From contig CAZYHV010000020.1 in the NCBI GenBank assembly GCA_964647485.1, positions 1 to 64,000 on the forward strand: 64,000 nt of DNA. The letters are read 5' to 3'. The notes beneath the pieces were generated by a model. The model did no database searches, was not told the DNA's origin, and was given only the letters and a program-made list of their open reading frames with translations. This document shows, piece by piece, positions 52,650-62,430 of the stretch. Each line of letters starts with the position of its first letter. The first letter of the stretch is position 1. A program made the position numbers and the translations under genes. The stretch comes from FW021-bin31 sp964647485 (GTDB lineage: Bacteria; Bacteroidota; Bacteroidia; Chitinophagales; Chitinophagaceae).

Positions 52650-55046
52650 ATGAATAAGATAATATTTTTAACCCTATCTATACTATTTATTAATTGTAGT
52701 TTAACGGCACAAACCAAGACAACAAAATTTTACCTTAGGGATTCGAGTATTCAAAAAGGACTTCCTGTAGTATCTTTTAAAATATGGAAGGATTCAGTGC
52801 ATTCAAACGCTTTTTTAAGTGATCATTCCGGAATAGTAACGGTAGATGATTTGAATCCTGGAAAGTATAACATACACCTTAGTTATATAGGTTATCACAA
52901 TCTGGATACGTCCGTTTCAATTAATAATAATCCTCAGGCTTTCACTTTTTATTTGGAACCGGCAGGCAACCGGTTGAAAGGCATATCCGTCACAACAAAC
53001 AAACCAATTTTAGAAATGAAAAGGGGGAATTTCATTCTGCATGTACAACGAAGCCCTCTGGCCAGATCAGGAAATGTATGGGAAGCACTAAAATATGCCC
53101 CAACGGTTATAACTGATTTATCGGGAAAGTTGAGCGTTAAAGGACAGTCCACAACGGTGTATATCGATGGGAGAAGAATCCGTTTATCCGGTGGCGATTT
53201 AATGAGATATTTGAAGGGTATTCCTGCTGCAAATATTGAAAAGATTGAAGTTTCGAGCCACCCAGGCGCCCGTTATCCTTCTGATGTGAGAACGGTAATA
53301 AATATTACGACTTCACAATTAAAATATGAAGGAATTAAAGGAACACTCACTTCTAATTTTGCATTGGGAAGATATCCAAGATATAATGAAGGGGTTACGT
53401 TCGACTTGAAAAAATCCATCCTGAGCGCCCAAATTGGCTATTCATATACGAATACAAAGGCTAAAAACAATTCCATGGTCGAAAGAGCCGGTAATACGAG
53501 ATTACCCTGGACCATTCATCAAACAACGAATACCAAACGAAAATCTCAGAGGGGGTATGCCAATATTGAATTAGACTTTAACAAAAACAATAAATTTGTT
53601 TTTTACGGAGAAGCATCGCCCATTGATGTTTATTCTAAAGTGTATGCCGATAACGGCGCACCCGATTCTAACCGGATTACCGCTAAGGATCAGATCTATA
53701 AAGCCTTTTACGATGTAAAAAAGCCTACGTCCTCCTATGCACTGCAGGCGATTTATGAGACAAAATGGGATAGTACAAAGCAATCATTAAGATTTAAAAG
53801 TGCTTATTTTATAAATAACAGGAGGGGAACAATAAATAGATATAGTAAGCTTTTTAATGATGGAAACTATACCTTAAATGATTCGTATTATGAAGATATT
53901 CTACCTCAGAAATTAAACACTTTTGTTGCCGGTATTCAATATATCAGACCTTTTCTAAAGGGCGATTTAGTATCGGGGGTCAGATATAGTCATACGATGC
54001 TTAATGATAACAATCAGACTTTTATGTATCCGGAGGATAAAACCAATAAAGACCTCATTAATTCAGAAAAATTAAAATATGGGGAGTCTAATTATGGTAT
54101 ATATTCCTCCTGGGAAAGGCAGGCCGGTAAAATGTATTTTCAGGGGGGCCTAAGAATTGAACAAAATAAGGTTGTTGCTAATAATGTTACCTATAATTTA
54201 AAAGATAAATTTAATCTTTTTACCGCATTTCCCAACCTCCTGGTGCAATGGTCGCAAAATAAGAAAAGCTCCTGGATATTCACGTATAAAAAAAGTCTCA
54301 CCCGCCCCAATTACTATCAGTTGAATCCTTATGATAGATTTTCAGGAAATAATTCGGTAGAATTCAGAGGAAATCAATCCATAAAACCAGAAGTTGATCA
54401 TACTATTGACTTAACATGGACGAATAACAGCAACTTTAGCCTGTCTGCCGGTGTACAAATAAATAAGAATTTCATAAGTACAATTGTTTTAAAAGATTCC
54501 TTAAATCATTATTATGAAAAGTATGATAATTTCCAGGCGCGCGTTTACTATTTGAATGGCTATTATTCGGTTTCTCCATTCAAATTTTGGCAAATTCAGT
54601 TTGACGTACAGGCATTGTACCTAGATGTAACTGCATATCCGGGTGTAAAAAGAGGCAAGCTTTCTCCCGCAGGAAATATTTCTCTGAGCAATAGTTTGTT
54701 GCTTCCGCACAATTGGCAAATAGAATTAAGTACTTTCTATACAACCACTGTTTATGATGGTTATTATAAACATATTGGTCATGGAAACATAAATTTTGCT
54801 ATTGTAAAAGACTGGCAAAAACCTAAGCTTTCGCTTTCTATTGGTGGATCTGATATTTTAAAAACTAATATTACAAAGGTGAGGGCAATGTATTTATTGT
54901 ATAATAGTCGCGCATACAATGATTCCAGATTTTTTAGAATTGGACTTAGCTGGAGATTTGGTAAACAATCGGTAAAAGTAAAAGACATTGATAAATCTTC
55001 CGTTATTCAAAAATCCAGAGACAGACTGAAAAAAGACAAACTATAG
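52650..55046 (+). CDS. TonB-dependent-receptor-like outer-membrane beta-barrel protein
   Basis: 798 aa. Signal peptide MNKIIFLTLSILFINCSLTA; a carboxypeptidase-regulatory-like domain (about 25-115: ILSDHSG-type turn, NPGKYNIHLSYIGYHNLDTS); a plug (TTVYIDGRRIRLSGGDLMRY, IPAANIEKIEVSSHPGARYP, TVINITT); then a barrel of the outer-membrane beta-barrel type ending with aromatic FRIGLSWRFG. A short charged tail follows. It starts 4 nt after the ligase-like gene, in the same operon. It could release the product or take it up. Confidence 0.8.
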   Translation: MNKIIFLTLSILFINCSLTAQTKTTKFYLRDSSIQKGLPVVSFKIWKDSVHSNAFLSDHSGIVTVDDLNPGKYNIHLSYIGYHNLDTSVSINNNPQAFTFYLEPAGNRLKGISVTTNKPILEMKRGNFILHVQRSPLARSGNVWEALKYAPTVITDLSGKLSVKGQSTTVYIDGRRIRLSGGDLMRYLKGIPAANIEKIEVSSHPGARYPSDVRTVINITTSQLKYEGIKGTLTSNFALGRYPRYNEGVTFDLKKSILSAQIGYSYTNTKAKNNSMVERAGNTRLPWTIHQTTNTKRKSQRGYANIELDFNKNNKFVFYGEASPIDVYSKVYADNGAPDSNRITAKDQIYKAFYDVKKPTSSYALQAIYETKWDSTKQSLRFKSAYFINNRRGTINRYSKLFNDGNYTLNDSYYEDILPQKLNTFVAGIQYIRPFLKGDLVSGVRYSHTMLNDNNQTFMYPEDKTNKDLINSEKLKYGESNYGIYSSWERQAGKMYFQGGLRIEQNKVVANNVTYNLKDKFNLFTAFPNLLVQWSQNKKSSWIFTYKKSLTRPNYYQLNPYDRFSGNNSVEFRGNQSIKPEVDHTIDLTWTNNSNFSLSAGVQINKNFISTIVLKDSLNHYYEKYDNFQARVYYLNGYYSVSPFKFWQIQFDVQALYLDVTAYPGVKRGKLSPAGNISLSNSLLLPHNWQIELSTFYTTTVYDGYYKHIGHGNINFAIVKDWQKPKLSLSIGGSDILKTNITKVRAMYLLYNSRAYNDSRFFRIGLSWRFGKQSVKVKDIDKSSVIQKSRDRLKKDKL

Positions 55047-55079
55047 TACTATTTTTTATGAAAATTTAAATTATTATTT

Positions 55080-56666
55080 ATGAATAAAGCAATTTTGTAT
55101 GCATTTATAATTTGCTCAATACTTTCATCGTCTTGTACAAATAGCACTATAACAAGTAACCGAAAGTTACAACTGGCTATAAAATATTCGGGTGAAAATG
55201 CACCCGAATTATTAAAAGTAATAAAACATTATTCTGAAAAAGACAAAGATAGCCTGAAATTGAAAGCAGCCTGCTTCTTAATTCAAAATATGATTGGAAA
55301 AGGATCAATCAGATTAACAAAAACTACTGAAAAGGGGGGAAATGTGAAATTTGATGTTTTTAATTCTAAATTTAAAAACGGAATAGATAGTATTAATAAA
55401 TTGAAAAAGAAATTTGAAGATTCTGCAAAATGTGGTCTAATTTATTATACAAGTCCGAGATTTGTTGAAGATATTAAAGTAATAAAAGCAAATTACTTGA
55501 TAGAAAATATTGATTATGCTTTTAAAGCTTGGAAAATGCCTTGGGCAAAAAACTTGAGTTTTGACCAATTTAAAGAATATATATTGCCTTACAGGTTTGG
55601 TAATGAGCCTTTGCAAAAATGGAGAAAAAGGTTTTTTAATCAAGGAAAGTGGATATATAAAAATAAAAAAATAATAGATAGAGTTAAGCTGGCATCTATA
55701 GTAAATGATAGTTTGGTTAAGATATTTAAATGGTATGCTAATGAAAAACTTACTTATTATCCCGCTCCTCTTTCTATTGCTCAGTTAAAAATAACCAAAG
55801 GTGGGAATTGTGACGATTTAAATATGTTGGTAGCAGACTGGCTTAGAGCAATTGGTGTTCCTGTTTCATCTGAATTTACAACTTATTGGGGAAACAGTAA
55901 CTATGGTGGGCATTCGTGGTTGGGAATATTGGATACAACAGGAAAATTTGTACCAATGAATGCAATGTATGACGACCCAGTTAGGGATTCTTTGCCCTTT
56001 GGAGATGCTCAGTTGGCTAAAGCCTATAGAATCAAATTTCAGATAAACCCATTGTATTATGAAAAGGAAAGTGATATTTCTTATCTTATTGATATTACAA
56101 AAGAATATCTACCAGTTATTAATTATACAATGAAAATAGATACAACTAAATATAAAAATGCTTATATTGGCGTCCTAAATGGGCTATATTGGAAACCTTT
56201 AGAGACAAAAACAGCTTATAATAGAGGCTATGTGACCTTTTATAATATAGCTCGTAACGTATTGTATGCTCCTTTAACGATTACTAATGATACTATAAAA
56301 ACAATTGGGAAACCTTTTTTTGTTTCTAAAAATGGGACTTTACAATATTATTCTGCTGATACAAATCAGTTAAGCGATATTCGTTTAGATATTCACGAAT
56401 TTATCTCTCAATTGTACAACAAGGAATGTGAGATAATTTATTGGAATAATAATATTCACAAATGGGAACGTACTGGAAGTACGAGAACTTTAACAATTGA
56501 TCCTCAAAAATTACGGGAAGAAAAAAGAAGATTATATCTTAAATTTGACAGTGTACCATCGAATGCAATTTATCGTATCGTAGATGCTAATAAAAAATTA
56601 GATGATAAACTTTGTGGTCGTCCTTTTTTTTATAACAAAGATTTGCAAACAATTGCAGATTATTAA
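55080..56666 (+). CDS. Transglutaminase-like lipoprotein
   Basis: 528 aa. Signal peptide with lipobox (IICSILSSSC). The central domain has the papain-like transglutaminase triad pattern: KGGNCDDLNMLVADWLRAIG (nucleophile Cys), GGHSWLGILDTTGKFVPMNA (His, Asp). Such domains act as proteases or acyl-transferases in the periplasm or outer membrane. The C-terminal part (from about 350) is beta-rich. It may process or cross-link the peptides of this locus. Spacing of 33 nt from the previous gene fits an operon. Confidence 0.7.
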   Translation: MNKAILYAFIICSILSSSCTNSTITSNRKLQLAIKYSGENAPELLKVIKHYSEKDKDSLKLKAACFLIQNMIGKGSIRLTKTTEKGGNVKFDVFNSKFKNGIDSINKLKKKFEDSAKCGLIYYTSPRFVEDIKVIKANYLIENIDYAFKAWKMPWAKNLSFDQFKEYILPYRFGNEPLQKWRKRFFNQGKWIYKNKKIIDRVKLASIVNDSLVKIFKWYANEKLTYYPAPLSIAQLKITKGGNCDDLNMLVADWLRAIGVPVSSEFTTYWGNSNYGGHSWLGILDTTGKFVPMNAMYDDPVRDSLPFGDAQLAKAYRIKFQINPLYYEKESDISYLIDITKEYLPVINYTMKIDTTKYKNAYIGVLNGLYWKPLETKTAYNRGYVTFYNIARNVLYAPLTITNDTIKTIGKPFFVSKNGTLQYYSADTNQLSDIRLDIHEFISQLYNKECEIIYWNNNIHKWERTGSTRTLTIDPQKLREEKRRLYLKFDSVPSNAIYRIVDANKKLDDKLCGRPFFYNKDLQTIADY

Positions 56667-56723
56667 ATAAATATTAAAGCAAATAAAATAGATTAATCTT
56701 TTAGTATTCTAATTTAATATTTT

Positions 56724-58142
56724 ATGTATAACTATGACGTCGTAATTGTAGGTTCAGGTCCAAATGGTTTAGCCGCTGCTATAATTTTGCAGACTGCTGG
56801 ATTATCTGTTCTTTTACTGGAAAGTAAGGAAACAGTTGGAGGTGGAATGCGAACAAAAGAATTAATGATTAATAAATATTATCATGATACTTGTTCTAGT
56901 GTATTTCCTTTTGTAACCACATCCCCATTTTTTGATAAATATTTATCTGAATTGGACGATGTAGAGTTTTTATTTCCTAAATTTAATCTATCTCATCCTT
57001 TTCTAGATGGTAGTTGTGTTATTTTGGATAAACAATTAAGAATCACTATTGAAAAAATGGGTATTGATGGTCAAGAATATAATAATTTAATTCTTCCATT
57101 TTTAGAGCACTGGGATAAATTAAAGAAAGATATATTGAATCCTACTCAATTTCCTATAAATCCTATTCTTTTTTCAAAATTTGGAATAAAAGCTGTCCGA
57201 TCTGTTAAATCAATTAGCAGCATTTTTAAATCAAAAGAGGTTAGGGCACTCTGGGCAGGTATAGCAGCTCATTCTATGCAACAATTTAGTAGTATCGGCT
57301 CTTCTTCAATAGGTTTAATTCTATGTATACTTGCTCATAACAAGGGGTGGCCAATAATAAAGGGGGGCGCTCAAGTATTAGCAAATTCTTTATTAAATAA
57401 GTTTATTTCTACCGGAGGGACTTATTATAATAATTTTACTGTTAAATCAATTAGTCAAATTCCACCTTATAGAGTATTACTACTCGATTTAACACCAAAG
57501 CGAATAATTGAAATTTTTAAGGATGAGTTTTCTTCTTCGTATCTTAAAAAATTAAAGGGTTTTAGATATGGAATGGGGGTGTTTAAAATAGATTGGATTT
57601 TATCTTCACAAATCCCATTTTCAAATGAAGAATGTAAAAAGGCTGGTACAGTTCATTTAGGAGAAAATTTTGAAAATATTGCATTAGGTGAAAAAAAGAT
57701 TTTTGAAGGAAAAATTTCAGACAACCCCCTTGTCATTATTACTCAACCAAGCATATTTGATTCGTCAAGAACCCCGAATCAACATCATGTTGCATGGGCG
57801 TATTGTCATGTACCCCTTCATTCAGAAATTGACTTAACAGATAGAATTGAAACTATAATAGAAAAATATGCACCAGGTTTTAAGGATTGTATAATTCGAA
57901 GAAAAAGTACAAATACGCGGGATTTAGAGGCATATAATTCTAATTATTGGGGAGGGGATATCAATGGGGGCCTGACTAGTTTTAAACAGTTATTTGCAAG
58001 GCCTGTTTTAAAACTAAATCCTTATAAAACATCCGTTAAAAACGTTTATATCTGCTCTGCCTCTACCCCTCCCGGTGGAGGTGTGCATGGTATGGGTGGC
58101 ATGAATGCAGCAGAAAGAATCCTAAAAGAATATTTTAAGTAA
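56724..58142 (+). CDS. FAD-dependent oxidoreductase, phytoene-dehydrogenase-like
   Basis: 472 aa. It starts YDVVIVGSGPNGLAAAIILQ (dinucleotide-binding GxGxxG) followed by VLLLESKETVGGGMRTKELM, and ends ICSASTPPGGGVHGMGGMNA, the FAD-binding end of the phytoene dehydrogenase/PYROXD2 group. It is cytosolic. Known relatives desaturate carotenoids or oxidise amines; no carotenoid genes are near. It is the last gene of the locus and could oxidise a peptide or lipid moiety of the product. Confidence 0.8.
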   Translation: MYNYDVVIVGSGPNGLAAAIILQTAGLSVLLLESKETVGGGMRTKELMINKYYHDTCSSVFPFVTTSPFFDKYLSELDDVEFLFPKFNLSHPFLDGSCVILDKQLRITIEKMGIDGQEYNNLILPFLEHWDKLKKDILNPTQFPINPILFSKFGIKAVRSVKSISSIFKSKEVRALWAGIAAHSMQQFSSIGSSSIGLILCILAHNKGWPIIKGGAQVLANSLLNKFISTGGTYYNNFTVKSISQIPPYRVLLLDLTPKRIIEIFKDEFSSSYLKKLKGFRYGMGVFKIDWILSSQIPFSNEECKKAGTVHLGENFENIALGEKKIFEGKISDNPLVIITQPSIFDSSRTPNQHHVAWAYCHVPLHSEIDLTDRIETIIEKYAPGFKDCIIRRKSTNTRDLEAYNSNYWGGDINGGLTSFKQLFARPVLKLNPYKTSVKNVYICSASTPPGGGVHGMGGMNAAERILKEYFK

Positions 58143-58249
58143 TAGTTTTGGTGGCGGAATAATTGTATGACTGTACAATATATCCGCACTTATAAAATTA
58201 TATAATTAGGCACTATCAGAAAACGTATAAATAATTGTTATCCATTTTT

Positions 58250-58500
58250 ATCAAAAGAGAACCCCGAAAATCAGAGATATTACCAAAAAATGTGGTAATT
58301 GCGATCCGTGCAACTTTTTACAATTCTTCCTCACGCTATTTTTTCTGCCAGAGTTGTTCTGCAATGAGAACGTTGCAGCAAATCGGATTGCTCAAAGCGT
58401 TCTCTTTTCTGACCATAAAGCAGACGGGACAGTAACTCATTTTTTTAGTTTGAAACGTTCAAGCTCATCTGCTAATTTATTTGCCTTACCTTCCAGCTGT
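58250..58500 (-). pseudogene. IS66 TnpC N-terminal remnant
   Basis: In the minus strand, EGKANKLADELERFK is followed in a shifted frame by LYGQKRERFEQSDLLQRS, the leucine-rich and basic start of an IS66 transposase. Stops end it quickly. It is not part of the copy at 43.2 kb, which is on the other strand. The 58500-58970 stretch after it contains only more debris. Confidence 0.65.
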
Positions 58501-58974
58501 TCTTTGTTCTGCTGAAAAGCTGCCAGCCGGCAGGCTGGTATCGCAGGACTTACGATAGAGCAGGTATCGATGTAAAGAACTAAAACTCAGCATCAGTAAA
58601 TCTTCCTGAGTTGTTCTATTTGTCGCTTATCAAAATGAGAAAACCAAATTTGGATACCATTCGGAAAAATCATTTCTATGTATCCGTCCTACTAAAGCAA
58701 ACCTTTTCTCTCTTGTGCATTCGAAATAGTTCATTGCAAAACTAACTGGATAGGGAGTGCCGGGTAATATTTACTTAGTAAGGAGCATACTCTTAAAGCT
58801 TGATTATCTAAAACATAATTTAACAATTCCACAAATTTTATTCGAGTTCAGATAAAAATTCTTCAGCAGTCTTAAATCTTATTAAGGAATAACTTTATAA
58901 TTGTATCATGGAGGGGACAATTTCGTCTCACAGGAAATCACCTTTCTACCAGGATAACTGAGGTTGAATCCAGA

Positions 58975-59604
58975 TTATATGGTACTTATTCCCATGTTAT
59001 TTTTTCGTTGATAAAGCGGATTATACGGATCGGATTTATATATATTTATTATTTCATCAATATAAGTGTTTTTTTCAAGAAATAACTGTAGCCAATCTCG
59101 TTTGGAGTATATTGGAATGGTGTGCGAGCCCAGGTATCTTATTCCTGGCCCTAACGATTCTGTTTTTATTCCCAAAAGATTTAACCCCCTTACAAATCGT
59201 TTGTCACATTCGGCGAGCATTATGCTATTAGCATCTTGACAGATTGGATAAATAGCGAGAGCAATAAGTTTTTTCAACAAGATTGCACCTTCTTTTTCAG
59301 TTTTTGATATTGCAAATCTCCCTATATGCCATATATGGTCTATTTTATTTATAATTTTAATGTTAGACGGGTTGATAGCAAAAAGCTTCTGAATTGGTAA
59401 AATAATATTTTCATTCCATCGGGTGACCTTCACTGAACCAATTATCTTAGTCCCTTTTAGAGCGACAAAGAATTTCGAGCTGTTAAATAAAGAAATATCT
59501 TCTTCACATAATGCCTGTATCTCATCTATTAATGTTGCTTCATTAAGGCCTACGGTGTCATGTTGAATGCAATTTTCATAGATTATAAATCTTGAAAGCC
59601 TCAT
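58975..59604 (-). CDS. LuxI/FeeM-like GNAT-fold acyl synthase
   Basis: 209 aa, soluble. The order of motifs fits the autoinducer-synthase/N-acyl amino acid synthase group: a central VALKGTKIIGSVKVTRW strand-turn, then HIWHIGRFAISKTEKEGAIL ('E.gRfav..' with His for Glu), IYPICQDANSIMLAECDKRF and RGLNLLGIKTESLGPGIRYL. Such enzymes join an acyl group from acyl-ACP or CoA to an amine to make a signal. The upstream dyad at 59717-59734 resembles the regulon operator, as in LuxI-LuxR circuits. Specificity is not known. Confidence 0.6.
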   Translation of the reverse strand: MRLSRFIIYENCIQHDTVGLNEATLIDEIQALCEEDISLFNSSKFFVALKGTKIIGSVKVTRWNENIILPIQKLFAINPSNIKIINKIDHIWHIGRFAISKTEKEGAILLKKLIALAIYPICQDANSIMLAECDKRFVRGLNLLGIKTESLGPGIRYLGSHTIPIYSKRDWLQLFLEKNTYIDEIINIYKSDPYNPLYQRKNNMGISTI

Positions 59605-59716
59605 TAATTCTTTTTTTTAATTGTTTGATGTGTAACATGGTATAAAAATTTAGTTTGATAGGAAAATTAAAGTTTTTAACGGATAAGAATGCCGTTTTAG
59701 GTAAATTAAGGTAAAA

Positions 59717-59734
59717 ACCATACTATTGTATAGG
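59717..59734 (-). promoter_or_regulatory. Operator-like palindrome upstream of the LuxI/FeeM-like gene
   Basis: On the minus strand CCTATACAATAGTATGGT is nearly identical to the dyad before the ThiF-like gene (CCTATACAATAGTATAGT). It is about 110 nt upstream of the start codon. A -7 element at the 40-nt offset is not clear. Confidence 0.5.
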
Positions 59735-59934
59735 CTTAATCATGCTCATTTATGCCTAAACTTATATTAGAGCGAGAGGCTTTTCTTATATAACTGGATT
59801 TTTAGGAATCTTTGTTTGGATATTCCGGTGATATAGTGCCACTTTTTTTGAGATATTTAAGTCATGACAATTGTTAGTAAACATTCCCCTTTAAGTTTTT
59901 TATTTTTCTTCATTGAAAAAATCCTATGGTGAAA

Positions 59935-59998
59935 AAATGTCAGGTTACTGGCATGGTGAGACCGAAAACACTGGCATGGTTACTCCGAAATAGCCAAA
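59935..59998. mobile_element. Probable IS21-family end remnant
   Basis: TGTCAGGTTACTGGCATGGT is followed by a second ACTGGCATGGTTACTCCGAA. Repeated CTGGCATGG units at the tip are typical of IS21-family ends. No istA/istB genes are present. Confidence 0.4.
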
Positions 59999-60041
59999 AG
60001 TGGGATGTGCTCTTTAAGCCAATTTGAATAGCTTGTGGTGG

Positions 60042-61006
60042 CTATCGTTCTACTAAGTTTATCATTATATGGTATAAATTGATCCTTTTGCTATTTCTCA
60101 AGTGCTGAGCAACCCCAATTTTAATGTCTGTAAAGTTATATTTTGCCAATTCTTTAAAGCCAACAAATTTATATTCATAAGTATGTTCGGAAATAAAATT
60201 CTGATAACGGAGCCAAAAATCATTGAAATTTCTGGCTAACGAGTAAATGATTATATAGTTATTCTCAAGCCCTATTGTATCATATTTAAACAATTTATCT
60301 AAATGAAGAATCAAATACTTTTGGTTTAGGGAGTCCAATACTAATCCTTCAATAATTGATTGTGGCATTCCACTTGGTTCTGTTATAAAAACATCAATTT
60401 CGCCACTGTCTTTTCCTTCTGCAGATTTACTCCATTGAGGTTGGTCTTTAACTGTATAGCCAGCAGCTTCTATAATTGTTGCCAAGAATCTATTTCTATC
60501 ATTTTCATTTACCCTTTTTCCCCAATATTTTTTATCGCCTTGTAATTTAGAAGAAGCATACATTAAACAGTCTATTAAAGCATCATTATCTTTTTGAGTT
60601 AATTTTTCAAAAGCTCCCAAATAGTCAATTGGCTCGTTTAGATTATTGGCAATCTCCTTGATTTTTTGTGAATTACGATTGGGGAAGAGCCTCTGGAACT
60701 CTATTTTGACATGTTCAGCTTCAGCTTTTTTTTATCTGAGTCCTGAATTACTTTTTTAAGATATTGAAGAAAACTCCATTCGTCTGAACCTTCAACATGC
60801 TTCTTAAGCAAAACATCTATTTTTGTTACTTCTGAAGTTAAGTTTAATGCAAAAAAAGGTTCAAGAATATTATATTTTAGATGGTCTTCTATCTTTTCAA
60901 TTAATTTTTTTTCATTTAGGCGAGTTTTAATCTTGGCATTTGTCACTTCCGTATAATTCAAATACAAGTTGTCAAGCTCCGAACGGTAGTCTGACCGATC
61001 TACCAA
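60042..61006 (-). pseudogene. PD-(D/E)XK-like hypothetical protein with an A8 frameshift
   Basis: Two frames on the minus strand. The first (61006-60734) is a helical part ending DSDKKK; the second continues AEAEHVKIEFQRLFPNRNSQ and gives a domain with GYTVKDQ, GEIDVFI and SIIEGLVLDSLNQKYLILHL, a restriction-endonuclease-like core (E...D.E-type arrangement). They join if the A8 tract at 60726-60733 had one more A. A stop just upstream of 61006 indicates the N-terminus may also be lost. Relatives are parts of large defence-like proteins; the function is unknown. Confidence 0.6.
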
Positions 61007-61269
61007 TATCTAAATAGATTCTTCCGAAGTATAAGTATGTACATTCTTCCCTATTTCCCTTTTAAGCTATAGACACACTACCTTATTTCTTGCCATCACA
61101 ACTTCTCCTTTAGAACCAATATATAATAATCCAAAGTAGCCAGCCATGCTAGTTTCATCCTCATCAAAATATAGTGAGGTGAGAGTTTATTCATACAACT
61201 TGTTTAACTTTACTTCATTGTTAGACAGAACATATGCCTTTTAGGCGTATGATGTGAAAATGAAAATGT
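61007..61269. other. Intergenic region before the mobilisation genes
   Basis: It holds no recognisable gene. It must contain the promoter of the primase gene; GAACATATGCCTTTTAGGCG near 61225 includes a small CGCC/GGCG-like dyad. Confidence 0.35.
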
Positions 61270-62178
61270 GTGGTTATGGATTTTGAAAACAAACGGCTTA
61301 CTATCAGGGAGGCCAGAAAAATAGACCTGGTAAACTATCTTTCCTCTTTAGGTCATGAACCTGCAAAAATCAGAAAAAACGATTACTGGTATTTGTCTCC
61401 CCTGCGGGAGGAAAATACGGCTTCGTTTAAGGTCAATCGCAGATTGAATAAATGGTATGATCACGGGATAGGAGAAGGCGGCAATCTGGTTGATTTTGCT
61501 ATCCGCTATCATCATTGTACAGTAGGTGAATTGTTGAAAAAATTGAATGATGGTTTTTCTTTTCAAAAGCCACTTATTCATCATTCAAAAATAGATCCCG
61601 AACCGGAAAACCGAATAAAAATAGTAGGAGACTTTCATCTGAGATCTCCCGCATTGTTACATTATCTGAAACAACGCCGGATACCCGTTTCAATAGCCAA
61701 TCAATACTGCCGGGAGGTTCGATATAACTTGAAGGGTAAAACTTATTATGGCATCGGGTTTAAAAACGATCAGGGTGGCTTTGAAATTCGCAATCTGTAC
61801 TTCAAAGCAGGCAGCTCTCCAAAGGGTATAACGACCTTCCATAATGATTCAAATGAGACCGTCGTATTCGAAGGGTTTATGGACTTTCTTTCCTTCAAAA
61901 CCCTCCATCAAAACGAAGCTGAAAACAGACCTGATTTTGTCGTTTTAAATTCAATTGCTCTTTTTGAAAAGGCTCGTTCATTCATGGAAAAACATCAATC
62001 TATCCGGCTTTACCTGGACAGAGATAAAGCCGGACAAAATTGCAGTCAATATGCCCTTTCCCTAAACAAAAAATACAAGGATGAAAGTGGGCTTTATCAA
62101 AATCATAAAGACCTGAACGACTGGCTCATGAATTTTGGGAGATCTCAAAGGAAACATTTTAAACAAAGCCCCGGATGA
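61270..62178 (+). CDS. CHC2/Toprim DNA primase of a mobile element
   Basis: 302 aa. The N-terminal part (about 10-90) has the zinc-finger primase-like layout without a full CHC2 cysteine set: NDYWYLSPLREENTASFKVN, NKWYDHGIGEGGNLVDFAIR. The Toprim part has VVFEGFMDFLSF (acidic Glu), LYLDRDKAGQN (DxD) and NHKDLNDWL. Such short primases lie upstream of mob genes in Bacteroidetes conjugative elements, and would prime the transferred strand. Start is the first Met or the third codon. Confidence 0.8.
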   Translation: MVMDFENKRLTIREARKIDLVNYLSSLGHEPAKIRKNDYWYLSPLREENTASFKVNRRLNKWYDHGIGEGGNLVDFAIRYHHCTVGELLKKLNDGFSFQKPLIHHSKIDPEPENRIKIVGDFHLRSPALLHYLKQRRIPVSIANQYCREVRYNLKGKTYYGIGFKNDQGGFEIRNLYFKAGSSPKGITTFHNDSNETVVFEGFMDFLSFKTLHQNEAENRPDFVVLNSIALFEKARSFMEKHQSIRLYLDRDKAGQNCSQYALSLNKKYKDESGLYQNHKDLNDWLMNFGRSQRKHFKQSPG

Positions 62179-62427
62179 GGATAACAAATACAAATGCAGG
62201 AAATACAATACTTCTATTGAGAGAGAACAGGTTAAACACTTCTAAAGGTCATGGCAGCTTTTAAAAAGGTTGGCAGATTGCCACGTTCCTGCAATCGGCA
62301 AGATGAACGGTTGTTAAACAACCGATATTTCGACAGCCACCTGGGGTGAGCCTGTCGAACCCTACTCGGAACTCGTGGGCAGGATGTCTAAAAGACAAAA
62401 ATGAATTTGAAACAGTGAAAATGAACC
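62179..62427 (+). other. Candidate oriT region
   Basis: It lies between the primase and relaxosome genes and is unusually rich in dyads: TTGCC/GGCAA (about 62276-62300), the perfect CGGTTGTTAAACAACCG (62308-62324), and CGACAG/CTGTCG (about 62330-62357). This cluster at the start of a mob operon is the expected position of oriT. The nick site cannot be seen. Confidence 0.5.
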
Positions 62428-62430
62428 GTG

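Noticed and set aside
58500..58974. Coding potential between the IS66 remnant and the GNAT gene
   Set aside because: Only short, stop-rich frames; probably further IS debris.
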